Shown here: positions 33,569 to 41,412 of the stretch, in pieces
Position numbering within the stretch: position 1 is the stretch's first letter
Layout: each line of letters begins with the position of its first letter
Source: Massilia sp. Root133
Lineage (GTDB): Bacteria > Pseudomonadota > Gammaproteobacteria > Burkholderiales > Burkholderiaceae_D
Assembly: GCF_001426525.1 (NCBI RefSeq)
Contig: NZ_LMEW01000008.1
Location: 62,387-126,386, forward strand
DNA length: 64,000 nt
Reading direction: 5' to 3'
Made by a program: the position numbers and the translations under genes
The notes under the pieces: generated by a model
The model's database searches: none
The model's input: the letters and a program-made list of their open reading frames with translations, nothing else
What the model was told of the DNA's origin: nothing

Positions 33569-35680
33569 CTAGGGCTTGCATCCTGGACCGGCCTGGTTTG
33601 GCGCCGCGGTCTGCGCCAGCAGCAGCGCCCGGAAATCGTCCGACCGCATCGGCTTGCCGATCAAATAGCCCTGCAACACGTCGCATCCGGTCGAGCGGAT
33701 GGCTTCCTTCTGCAGCTCCGTCTCGATCCCCTCGCAGATCACGTCCAGCTTGAGCGACTTGGCGAAGGCGATGACACCGTTGACGATGTCCAGGCAGCGC
33801 CGGTCCTGCTCGATCTCGCGCACGAACGAGCGGTCGATCTTGATCGCGGTGATCGGCAACGTGCGCAGGTACGACAGGTTCGAATAGCCGGTGCCGAAGT
33901 CGTCGAGCGCGATGCGGAAACCGTCGCGCTGCAGTGAGCGCAGCACCGCCGCCGCCTTGTCGATGTCCTGCATCAGCATGCTCTCGGTGACTTCCAGCTT
34001 GATGCACTCGGGGTCCAGGTCGTAGCGGTTGACGAGGTTCTTCAGCAGCGGCGGCAGGTTTTCGTCCGTCAGCTGGCGCGGCGAGACGTTCACCGCCATG
34101 CGCAGCCGGTAGCCCAGCAATTCCCATTCGCGCGCCTGGCGGCACGCTTCTTCGCACACCCAGGCGCCGACGGCCGTGATGGCGGGCGAGCCTTCCAGCA
34201 TCGGCAGGAACAGGTCGGGGGCGAGCAGCCCGAGGCGCGGATGTTCCCAGCGCAGCAGCGCCTCCGCACCGACGACGGCGCCGTTCACGGCGCTCACCTG
34301 CGGCTGGTAGAACAGCACGAACTGGCGGCGCTCAAGGGCGGAGAACACGTCCTGGCGCAGTTCCAGGCGCTGCTTGAGCAGGTGGCGCGCGGCCGTCGAG
34401 AAGATGGCGTATGTGTGGCGGCCATTGTCCTTGGCCTCGTACATCGCCGCGTCCGCGTTGTTGAGCAGCTCGTCGGCCGAATACTCGCGGCCGTTGCCGA
34501 TCGCGATGCCGATGCTGCCGCCCACCGTCACGTAATGGCCGTCGACGGCGATGGGCGTCGCGAGGTGCTGCAGGACGGCCGCGGCCACACCCTTCGCGCC
34601 ATCGGCGTTCATGCCTTCGAGGACGACCACGAACTCGTCGCCGCTGATGCGCGCGACCGTGATGCCGGCGCCGGCGAGGCTGCCCAGGCGCCGTCCGATT
34701 TCCTGCAAGGCCATGTCGCCCGCGCGGTGGCCATGGGCGTCGTTGACTTCCTTGAAGTGGTCGAGGTCGACGAACAGGACGCCGACCGGGCGCTCGTCCT
34801 CGACCGATCGTGCCAGCGCCTCGTCGAGCGCGCGCAGGCAACTGAGGCGGTTGTGCAGGCCCGTCAGGCTGTCGTGCGTGGCCAGGTGCAGCAGCCGCGT
34901 CTCCGCTTCCTTGCGCTCGGTGACGTCGGCGAAGAACGCGGTGACGCCTTCGCGCGACGGGTACACGCGCAATTCGAGCCAGATGCCCAGCGGCGCGTAG
35001 AAGTTCTCGCAACGGGCGACTTCGCGGTCGTGCATCGCGTGCTGGTAGGCGTCGTAGAACGGGCCGCCGACGGCTTCCGGGAACTCAGTCCACATGTTCT
35101 TGCCGACCAGGTCTTCCGGGCGACGGTCGATCCAGGCCGCGCCGCGCGCGTTGACGTACGTGAAGCGCCACTCGCGGTCGAGCGACACGCAGCCGTCGGA
35201 GATGCTCTCAAGGACGGTGCTCAGGCGTTCGCGCGCCTGCACGGCGGCCTGCTCGGCTTCGACGACTTCCGTCACGTCCTGCAGGAAGGCGACGAAGTGG
35301 GTGGGCGTGTCCCCGTTCTCGCGCACGGGAAACAGGTGCATGCGGCACCAGAACGGGGTGCCGTCCTTGCGGTAGTTGCGCAGCAGCGCGGTGCAGATCT
35401 CGGCGCGCTCGACGCAGTGGCGGATCAGCGCGATCTCGGGCTGGTCGCGGTCGTCGCGCTGCAGGAAGCGGCAGTTGCGGCCGACGACTTCGTACAGCGC
35501 GTAACCCGTCATCCGTTCGAACGCGGGGTTGACGTAGGCGATGGGATTGTCCGGCAGGCTCGCGTCGGAAATGATGATGCCCGTGTTGCTCGCCTCGATC
35601 AGTCGCTTGAAGAACGGCACCGGCAACTGTTCGATCTTGTCGAGGAGGGAGCGGACTTCTTCGGGAGAACAATTCTGCAT
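33569..35680 (-). CDS. LOV-PAS-GGDEF-EAL blue-light-responsive cyclic-di-GMP protein
   Basis: 703 aa, soluble. The first domain (about 25-135) is a LOV domain: the flavin-cysteine motif GRNCRFLQ has Cys70, followed by LLRNYRKDGTPFWCRM and FVAFLQDVTE. A second PAS follows (about 145-255). The GGDEF domain (about 270-430) has SGDEF in place of GGDEF, so cyclase activity is doubtful. The EAL domain (about 440-690) keeps GAEALLRW and ALDDFGTGYSNL, and should hydrolyse cyclic di-GMP. LOV domains form a cysteinyl-flavin adduct in blue light, so light should tune the phosphodiesterase. It is convergent with the TonB receptor and unrelated to sugar use by context. Confidence 0.92.
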   Translation of the reverse strand: MQNCSPEEVRSLLDKIEQLPVPFFKRLIEASNTGIIISDASLPDNPIAYVNPAFERMTGYALYEVVGRNCRFLQRDDRDQPEIALIRHCVERAEICTALLRNYRKDGTPFWCRMHLFPVRENGDTPTHFVAFLQDVTEVVEAEQAAVQARERLSTVLESISDGCVSLDREWRFTYVNARGAAWIDRRPEDLVGKNMWTEFPEAVGGPFYDAYQHAMHDREVARCENFYAPLGIWLELRVYPSREGVTAFFADVTERKEAETRLLHLATHDSLTGLHNRLSCLRALDEALARSVEDERPVGVLFVDLDHFKEVNDAHGHRAGDMALQEIGRRLGSLAGAGITVARISGDEFVVVLEGMNADGAKGVAAAVLQHLATPIAVDGHYVTVGGSIGIAIGNGREYSADELLNNADAAMYEAKDNGRHTYAIFSTAARHLLKQRLELRQDVFSALERRQFVLFYQPQVSAVNGAVVGAEALLRWEHPRLGLLAPDLFLPMLEGSPAITAVGAWVCEEACRQAREWELLGYRLRMAVNVSPRQLTDENLPPLLKNLVNRYDLDPECIKLEVTESMLMQDIDKAAAVLRSLQRDGFRIALDDFGTGYSNLSYLRTLPITAIKIDRSFVREIEQDRRCLDIVNGVIAFAKSLKLDVICEGIETELQKEAIRSTGCDVLQGYLIGKPMRSDDFRALLLAQTAAPNQAGPGCKP

Positions 35681-35789
35681 GATCGTCTACCTTGGCGCTG
35701 GACGTTACCAGTGTAACGCCGCCTGAGGCCGGCATGCAGCACGAAAGACAGCGGCGTCCGCAGGTTGTTGCCTATGGGATGGGACCGGT

Positions 35790-36605
35790 TCAATCCACGC
35801 CAAGCGCCGCCATTTTCGCCCGTAGCGCCAGCCGGTCCGCATCGATCTGCGCGCCGTTCGTCTGGCGCGACAGCGCGGCCTTGTCCTTGCGGCCGAGGAA
35901 GTACGCGATGCGCTCGGCGTTGGCGCCGGACGGGTGCGGGATGCCGTGCAGGATCCGGTCCGCATCCAGCACGCCGCGCGCCGCGAGCCAGTCGAGCGCG
36001 AGGCCGACTTTCGGGCCCAGCGGCACGTACACCGCATCGGGCAGCGACGCCGCTTCGGCCGCGAAATAGTCGAGCAGCTGGGCCTGCAGCAGCGGCGTCG
36101 TCAGCATGTTCGGCGCCGCGCCGTTGTAGTTCTTGTCCTTGACGAACACGGGGTGGCGCAGCACGGCCGTCACGTGCATCAGGTGCGCGTGCGCGCCGAA
36201 CAGCGACGCGCAACTGGCGATGCCGAGCCAGCGCTGCAGGCCCACGTGGTCGAGCAGGGCGACGAGGTTCGGCCGGATCGCCCCGGAAAACGCGCCGGTG
36301 TACTTGGCCGCCTTCAGCACCTCGTCCTGCGCGGCACCTTGCGCCAGCAGGCGCCGCGCCTCGCGCACGGCGTTCTTCCATTGCACGAAGCCGGGCGAGA
36401 TGCCGACAAGGACGAGCCGCGCCCCGTGGTTCACGTAATCGAACGGGATGTAGTGCGCGCTGATGGTGCCCGCGCGCGCCAGCAGGAAGCCGGCCGGGAT
36501 CTGGGCGGGCGTGGTCGCGAGGTCGGGATCGGTGTCCAGGATGAGGTCGCGGAACGTGGAAAAGGTCGCCTGCATGAAATTGTCAAAAGTGAGGATACCT
36601 CGCAT
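35790..36605 (-). CDS. Uracil-DNA-glycosylase-fold family protein
   Basis: 271 aa from the reverse ATG at 36605; other starts at 36629 and 36575 are possible and no ribosome site decides. The segment LVLVGISPGFVQ resembles the first UDG motif, and GIPHPSGANAERI the second HPS-type motif, as in TDG/MUG-like or DUF-type UDG relatives. Substrate and activity are uncertain. It lies 109 bp upstream of the LOV gene on the same strand; that gap holds a repeat CGTTAC-CAGT-GTAACG (35703-35718). The sugar-regulon operator of the next gene starts 47 bp upstream. Confidence 0.75.
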   Translation of the reverse strand: MRGILTFDNFMQATFSTFRDLILDTDPDLATTPAQIPAGFLLARAGTISAHYIPFDYVNHGARLVLVGISPGFVQWKNAVREARRLLAQGAAQDEVLKAAKYTGAFSGAIRPNLVALLDHVGLQRWLGIASCASLFGAHAHLMHVTAVLRHPVFVKDKNYNGAAPNMLTTPLLQAQLLDYFAAEAASLPDAVYVPLGPKVGLALDWLAARGVLDADRILHGIPHPSGANAERIAYFLGRKDKAALSRQTNGAQIDADRLALRAKMAALGVD

Positions 36606-36651
36606 TGTGCCACGTGAAATCGTTGTCATACTGCCCGATCCGCGCCTACAC

Positions 36652-36717
36652 ATATAAAAAACGATATCGAAGTTGCGGAAAAATTGATTGGATCGTTCTC
36701 GATGTTGCGCCTAACAT
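36652..36717 (+). promoter_or_regulatory. LysR-type regulated promoter of the GPH symporter operon (site B)
   Basis: Operator ATATA-N6-GATAT (36652-36667), AAAAATTGATTGGA (36679-36692), -35 TTGGAT (36688-36693) and -10 TAACAT (36712-36717). Spacing is identical to site A and the sequence is nearly so. A 16-bp leader element CATGCCAGTTCAGAAG (36728-36743) matches the one behind site A with one mismatch. Confidence 0.8.
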
Positions 36718-36795
36718 TACCGATGAGCATGCCAGTTCAGAAGCCGTTCAGGGCTTCGAAAACATAACAATACTTATATGGAAATTGGAGACGAT

Positions 36796-36897
36796 ATGGA
36801 ACCCTCCGCATCGGGCCGTTTCGCGCCCGCCGCCCGCACCTTTGCATCGGGCCGTTACGACAGAATCGTGGGCTTTGCCCTCCGTTGGAAACACTGA
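36796..36897 (+). CDS. Possible 33-aa leader peptide before the GPH symporter
   Basis: Small ORF with a good ribosome site (GGAGACGAT) of the kind used by the real genes here. It reads MEPSASGRFAPAARTFASGR then YDRIVGFALRWKH. It contains a 13-bp direct repeat GCATCGGGCCGTT (36808-36820, 36844-36856), encoding ASGR(F/Y) twice. It ends 86 bp before the symporter start. It may be a regulatory leader peptide or the decayed start of a lost gene. Confidence 0.4.
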   Translation: MEPSASGRFAPAARTFASGRYDRIVGFALRWKH

Positions 36898-36928
36898 TTC
36901 AGGTTTCTAATCACTAGGCAATAATCAG

Positions 36929-36959
36929 GGTGCTGCGCGGAACGAATCCGGGTAGCACC
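36929..36959 (+). terminator. Attenuator-like hairpin in the GPH symporter leader
   Basis: GGTGCT (36929-36934) pairs with AGCACC (36954-36959), with an inner CGGA/TCCG, followed by TTTGTCGTTT and then the ribosome site of the symporter. Placed after the small leader ORF, it could act as a conditional terminator or hide the ribosome site. Confidence 0.4.
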
Positions 36960-36983
36960 TTTGTCGTTTGGAAAGAGGTCCGT

Positions 36984-38324
36984 ATGCACACCCAGAAACT
37001 CTCCACGCTCGAAAAAGTGGGCTTCGGCGCCGGCGACATGGCGCTCAACGTGGTGATCTCATCGATGATGCTGATCATCACTTTCTTCTACACGGACGTC
37101 TATGGACTCAAGACGACCGACCTCGCGCTGCTGTTCGTGCTCGTCAAGATCGTGGGCGCGATGTCCGACCTGGTCGTCGGCCAGATGACGGACAGTTTCC
37201 TGTCCCGCTGGGGCCGCTATCGGCCGTATTTCCTGTTCCTCGCGATCCCGTACGGCCTGTCCGTGTACGCCGTGTTCAGCACGCCGGACTGGAATTACGA
37301 CGCCAAGCTCGTGTGGGCCTATTCCACCTACGTCATCATGACGCTGATGACGTCGGGCGTGGGCGTGCCGTACATCTCGCTGATCAGCGGCCTGACGAGC
37401 GACCCGCAGGAGCGCCTGTCGGCCAACGGCTACCGGCTGTTCCTCGCGAAGGTCGGCGCGTTCATGGTCACGATCGTCGTGCCGATCCTCGCGCAGCGCT
37501 GGGGCCACGGCAACCAGGCCGCCGGCTACCAGGCGGCGATGGCCCTGATGGCGGTGCTGGGCGTCGTGCTGTTCCTGTTCACGTTCTTCACGACGACCGA
37601 ACGCGTCGTCTATAAAACGAAGCGCCAGCCGCTGCTGGAACAGATCGCGGTGCTGGCCCAGAACGACCAGTGGCTGATCCTGTGCGCGGTCTGCGTGACG
37701 GGCACCATCGGCTACGTGATCCGCGGCTCCGTCGCGATCTATTATGCCAAGTATTATCTGCACGGCGACACGGAGACCGTGTCCGCCTTCCTGTCGACGG
37801 GCGTCGCGGCCGCGATCATCGCGATGGTCGTGTCGACGTGGGTGACCAAGTTCTATTGCAAGGTCAAACTGTTCCGCTACACGCAGCTGATGGTGGCGGT
37901 GCTGTCCGTGATGATCTATTTCCTGGTCAAGCCGGGCGACACGGCGCTGGCCTTCTTCCTGTACTTCCTGCTGTCGCTCGTCGTCGACCTGCACGCGCCG
38001 GTATTCTGGTCCGCGATCGCCGAAACCATCGACTATGGCCAAGTGAAAACGGGCAAGCGCGTGTCGGGCTTCGCGTTCGGCGGCATCTCGGTCGCGCAGA
38101 AGGCCGGCATGGGACTCGCGGGCGGCATGGTCGGCCTGCTGCTGAATTATTTCCACTACCAGCCGAACCAGGAACAGAGCGCGCTGGCGCTGCAGGGCAT
38201 CGCCCTGATGCTGTCCGTGATTCCCGGCTTCTTCCATTTCCTGATGGGGGCGCTGATGTTCAAGTACCGTATCAGCGATGAGTATTACTCTACCGTCAAG
38301 GAAGACCTCCGCGCCAGCGCGTGA
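36984..38324 (+). CDS. GPH-family (glycoside-pentoside-hexuronide) sugar:cation symporter
   Basis: 446 aa from ATG 36984 (ribosome site AAAGAGG). Twelve helices; family marks are FGAGDMALNVVISSMMLIIT, the loop DSFLSRWGRYRPYFLF and ETIDYGQVKTGKRVSGFAF. It likely imports short arabinosides or L-arabinose with sodium or protons. It heads an operon with GH43 (19 bp), epimerase and lactonase, under promoter B. The upstream frame extension to 36930 is not conserved. Confidence 0.93.
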   Translation: MHTQKLSTLEKVGFGAGDMALNVVISSMMLIITFFYTDVYGLKTTDLALLFVLVKIVGAMSDLVVGQMTDSFLSRWGRYRPYFLFLAIPYGLSVYAVFSTPDWNYDAKLVWAYSTYVIMTLMTSGVGVPYISLISGLTSDPQERLSANGYRLFLAKVGAFMVTIVVPILAQRWGHGNQAAGYQAAMALMAVLGVVLFLFTFFTTTERVVYKTKRQPLLEQIAVLAQNDQWLILCAVCVTGTIGYVIRGSVAIYYAKYYLHGDTETVSAFLSTGVAAAIIAMVVSTWVTKFYCKVKLFRYTQLMVAVLSVMIYFLVKPGDTALAFFLYFLLSLVVDLHAPVFWSAIAETIDYGQVKTGKRVSGFAFGGISVAQKAGMGLAGGMVGLLLNYFHYQPNQEQSALALQGIALMLSVIPGFFHFLMGALMFKYRISDEYYSTVKEDLRASA

Positions 38325-38342
38325 TTCACCAGCGAGACCAAT

Positions 38343-39293
38343 ATGCAAGACACCATACTGAAACCCCTCATCGAACAACGCGCCGACCCATATATCTACA
38401 AGCACACGGACGGCTATTACTACTTCACCGCCTCGGTCCCGCAATACGACCGCATCGAGCTGCGCCGCGCGAAGACGATCGCGGAACTGGCCGCCGCGCC
38501 CACCGTCGACGCGTGGATCAAGCCGGACACGGGCCCGTACAGCGAGCTGATCTGGGCGCCCGAACTGCACTTCAACATGGGCGCGTGGTACGTCTATTTC
38601 GCCGCCGCGCCGAGCCGCGAGATCAAGTACAAGCTGTTCCAGCACCGCATGTACGCGATCCGCAATACCAACGCGAATCCGCTCGAAGGCACGTGGGAAT
38701 TCATGGGCCAGGTCGACACGGGCATCGACACGTTCTGCCTGGACGCGACCACGTTCAACCACAACGGCCAGCTGTACTACCTGTGGGCGCAGAAGGACAA
38801 TGAGATCGAAGGCAATTCGAACCTGTACATCGCGAAGATGAAGACGCCGTGGCAGATCGAAGGCAAGCCCGTGCTGCTGTCGAAGCCCGAACACGATTGG
38901 GAGATCCGCGGCTTCTGGGTCAACGAAGGCCCGTCCGTCCTGCGCCGCAACGGCAAGATCTTCATCTCGTATTCCGCCAGCGCCACCGACGAGAATTACG
39001 CGATGGGCCTGCTGTGGGCCGACGAGAATGCGGACCTGCTCGATCCGGCCGTATGGACAAAGTCGCGCGAGCCCGTGTTCCGTACATGCTACGATCACGG
39101 CATCTACGGACCCGGCCACAACAGCTTTACCTATGCTGAAGATGGCGACACCGTCATGCTCGTCTACCACGCGCGCACTTATACGGAAATCGTCGGCGAT
39201 CCGTTGTGGAACCCGGACCGCCATACCTTCGTCAAACCGCTGCGTTGGGACGAGAACGGCATGCCGGTATTCGGGCGGCCATCTACCCTCTGA
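38343..39293 (+). CDS. Cytoplasmic GH43 alpha-L-arabinofuranosidase/exo-arabinanase
   Basis: 316 aa without a signal peptide, so intracellular. GH43 acids: base Asp in EQRADPYIYK (Asp15), the pKa-modulating Asp in CLDATTFNHNG, and acid Glu in VNEGPSVLRR. ELIWAPELHF and YGPGHNSFTYAEDGD are typical. The sequence feels like the subfamily of exo-alpha-1,5-L-arabinofuranosidases. Directly behind the symporter, it would release free arabinose from imported oligosaccharides. Confidence 0.9.
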   Translation: MQDTILKPLIEQRADPYIYKHTDGYYYFTASVPQYDRIELRRAKTIAELAAAPTVDAWIKPDTGPYSELIWAPELHFNMGAWYVYFAAAPSREIKYKLFQHRMYAIRNTNANPLEGTWEFMGQVDTGIDTFCLDATTFNHNGQLYYLWAQKDNEIEGNSNLYIAKMKTPWQIEGKPVLLSKPEHDWEIRGFWVNEGPSVLRRNGKIFISYSASATDENYAMGLLWADENADLLDPAVWTKSREPVFRTCYDHGIYGPGHNSFTYAEDGDTVMLVYHARTYTEIVGDPLWNPDRHTFVKPLRWDENGMPVFGRPSTL

Positions 39294-39304
39294 GGAATAA
39301 CAAC

Positions 39305-40363
39305 GTGCAAAACGGAATTACCCAAGCGCCGTTCGGGACCTTGCCCGACGGTCGGCAAGTCAACCAGTACACGCTCAAGAACAATAACGGCATGGTCGTC
39401 AAGGTGCTGGACTTCGGCGGCATCATCACCGAGATCCACGTCCCGGACCGCGATGGCGTCTTTGCCGACGTCGCGCTCGGCTTCGAAACGCTCGGGCCCT
39501 ATGTCAAGGACAGCCCGTATTTCGGCGCGCTGATCGGCCGCTACGGCAACCGCATCGGCAAGGGCCGCTTCACGCTCGACGGCAAGGAGGTCCAGCTGAC
39601 GACCAACAACGGCAACAACCACCTGCATGGCGGCGATCCGGGCTACGACAAGGTGTTGTGGACGGCCGCTGCCGAAGGCGACAGCCTCGTCCTGCGCTAC
39701 CACAGCCCGGACGGCGAGCAGGGCTATCCCGGCAACCTCGACGCCACCGCCACGTATGTGCTGACCGACGACAACGAGATCGTCGTGCGCTTCCACGCCG
39801 TCACCGACCAGCCGACCCCCGTCAACCTCACCCAGCACAGCTATTTCAACCTGGCCGGAGCAGGGCAGGGCGACATCCTCGCCCACGAGATCACGATCGA
39901 CGCGGATAAATTCGTGCCCATCGATGCGGAATCCATCCCGTTCGGCGAACTGGCCCCCGTGACGGGCACGCCGTTCGATTTCCGCAAGCCGCGCGCGATC
40001 GGCGAGCGCATCACGCAACCGGACAAGCAACTGCGCCACGGCACCGGCTACGACCATTGCTGGGTGCTGAACAAGCACCTGGGCGACAAGGGCCTGAAGC
40101 GCGCCGTCCACGTGTTCGAGCCCACGACGGGCCGCGTGCTCGAACTGTTCACGCAGGAACCGGGCGTGCAGTTCTACAGCGGTAACTTCCTCGACGGCTC
40201 GCTGAGCGGCAAGGGCCATCCCTGGATTTTCCGCAGCGGCTTCTGCATCGAGCCGGAACACTACCCGGATTCGCCGAACCAGCCGACGTACCCGAACACG
40301 ATCCTGCGTCCGGGCGAGGTCTATGAAACGGAATCGCGCTTCCGCTTCTCGGTGGCGCAATAA
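39305..40363 (+). CDS. Aldose 1-epimerase
   Basis: 352 aa from GTG 39305 with GAGGAA in front (MQNGITQAPFGTLPDGRQVN). Family signatures include GRYGNRIGKGRF, NGNNHLHGG and LTQHSYFNLAG (catalytic His), and the catalytic Glu lies in GFCIEPEHYPDSPNQP. It interconverts sugar anomers, here probably alpha- and beta-L-arabinose, to feed the 1-dehydrogenase. It sits 11 bp after the GH43 in the promoter-B operon. Homologous to GalM. Confidence 0.94.
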   Translation: MQNGITQAPFGTLPDGRQVNQYTLKNNNGMVVKVLDFGGIITEIHVPDRDGVFADVALGFETLGPYVKDSPYFGALIGRYGNRIGKGRFTLDGKEVQLTTNNGNNHLHGGDPGYDKVLWTAAAEGDSLVLRYHSPDGEQGYPGNLDATATYVLTDDNEIVVRFHAVTDQPTPVNLTQHSYFNLAGAGQGDILAHEITIDADKFVPIDAESIPFGELAPVTGTPFDFRKPRAIGERITQPDKQLRHGTGYDHCWVLNKHLGDKGLKRAVHVFEPTTGRVLELFTQEPGVQFYSGNFLDGSLSGKGHPWIFRSGFCIEPEHYPDSPNQPTYPNTILRPGEVYETESRFRFSVAQ

Positions 40364-40384
40364 GTCAATCAGGAGAGACGCTAC

Positions 40385-41272
40385 ATGATGGAACTGGCGG
40401 TGGATGGCCGAAATGTACTCGGCGAGGGAATCATCTGGGACGACAAGGGCGCGTACCTGTTCTGGACCGATATCGAAGGCAGCGAACTGTGGTCGCACGC
40501 CCCCGCGACAGGCGCGTTGCAGCGCTGGCCGCTGCCCGAGCGCCTGTGCTCGATGGCGCTGACGCACGACGACGGCCGCCTGCTGCTGGGCCTCGCCTCC
40601 GGCCTGGCGTTCTTCGATCTCGCCAGCGGAGACCTCGACCGCATCTGCGACGTCGAGGCAGACCTGCCCACCACGCGTCTCAACGACGGCCGTACCGACC
40701 GCCAGGGCCGCTTCGTGTTCGGCGTGTTCAACCAGGCCGAGAACCCGAAGGAGCCGATCGGCGGCTTCTACCGTCTGAACCACGACCTGTCGCTGGAGCG
40801 CCTGCCGCTGGGCGGCGTCGCCATCGCCAACAGCATCTGCTTCAGCCCGGACGGCCGCACGATGTATTACGCGGACTCCGGCACGCGCGAGATCCGTTGC
40901 TGCGACTACGACCCGGACACCGGCGCAGTGGCTAACCTGCGCGAATTCGCGGCGGCCGACGCGGCCCCGGGCGATCCGGACGGCTCGACGATCGATGCGG
41001 ACGGCTATCTGTGGAGCACGCGCTGGGGCGCGGGGCAGGTCGTGCGCTTCGCCCCGGACGGTACTGTCGACCGTGTATTGACGCTGCCGGCGCCGCAGCC
41101 GACCTGCCCGGCGTTCGGCGGCCCCGGCCTGGACATGTTGTATGTCACTTCCGCAACAGTCGGCCTGCGCGCCGGCCAACTGGCGGATGCACCAAAATCG
41201 GGCGGTGTGTTTGCAAAATCGCTAACAATTAAGGGCTTGGCAGAGGTCAAATTCGCTGGTCAGCGCCGATAG
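40385..41272 (+). CDS. SMP-30/gluconolactonase family L-arabinonolactonase
   Basis: 295 aa six-bladed propeller. Metal-site glutamate in VLGEGIIWDD, the LNDGRTDRQGRFVFG motif with Asn and Asp ligands, ANSICFSPDGRTMYYADS, and PDGSTIDADGYLW. It hydrolyses sugar lactones; in this pathway the L-arabinono-lactone made by the dehydrogenase. It is the last gene of the symporter operon. The start is ATGATG at 40385/40388. In Azospirillum the equivalent enzyme is called AraB, a name I avoid because of the kinase of the same name. Confidence 0.9.
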   Translation: MMELAVDGRNVLGEGIIWDDKGAYLFWTDIEGSELWSHAPATGALQRWPLPERLCSMALTHDDGRLLLGLASGLAFFDLASGDLDRICDVEADLPTTRLNDGRTDRQGRFVFGVFNQAENPKEPIGGFYRLNHDLSLERLPLGGVAIANSICFSPDGRTMYYADSGTREIRCCDYDPDTGAVANLREFAAADAAPGDPDGSTIDADGYLWSTRWGAGQVVRFAPDGTVDRVLTLPAPQPTCPAFGGPGLDMLYVTSATVGLRAGQLADAPKSGGVFAKSLTIKGLAEVKFAGQRR

Positions 41273-41283
41273 CGGTAACAGCG

Positions 41284-41349
41284 ATGTCGATAACGATATC
41301 GATTGCTGCTAAAAATTGATTGGAAAGTTATCTTAGCGGCCTTTAGACT
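41284..41349 (+). promoter_or_regulatory. LysR-type regulated promoter of the dehydratase operon (site C)
   Basis: Operator ATGTC-N6-GATAT (41284-41299), AAAAATTGATTGGA (41311-41324), -35 TTGGAA (41320-41325) and a -10 near TAGACT (41344-41349). The eight bases between GATATCGA and the A-run differ from site B, but the spacing is the same, which marks the conserved blocks as functional. Confidence 0.78.
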
Positions 41350-41412
41350 TCCTTCATCGCTGAGCTGGACGACGACAAGGGTCGCTCAGATTACAAAAAC
41401 GACGGAGGAAGA

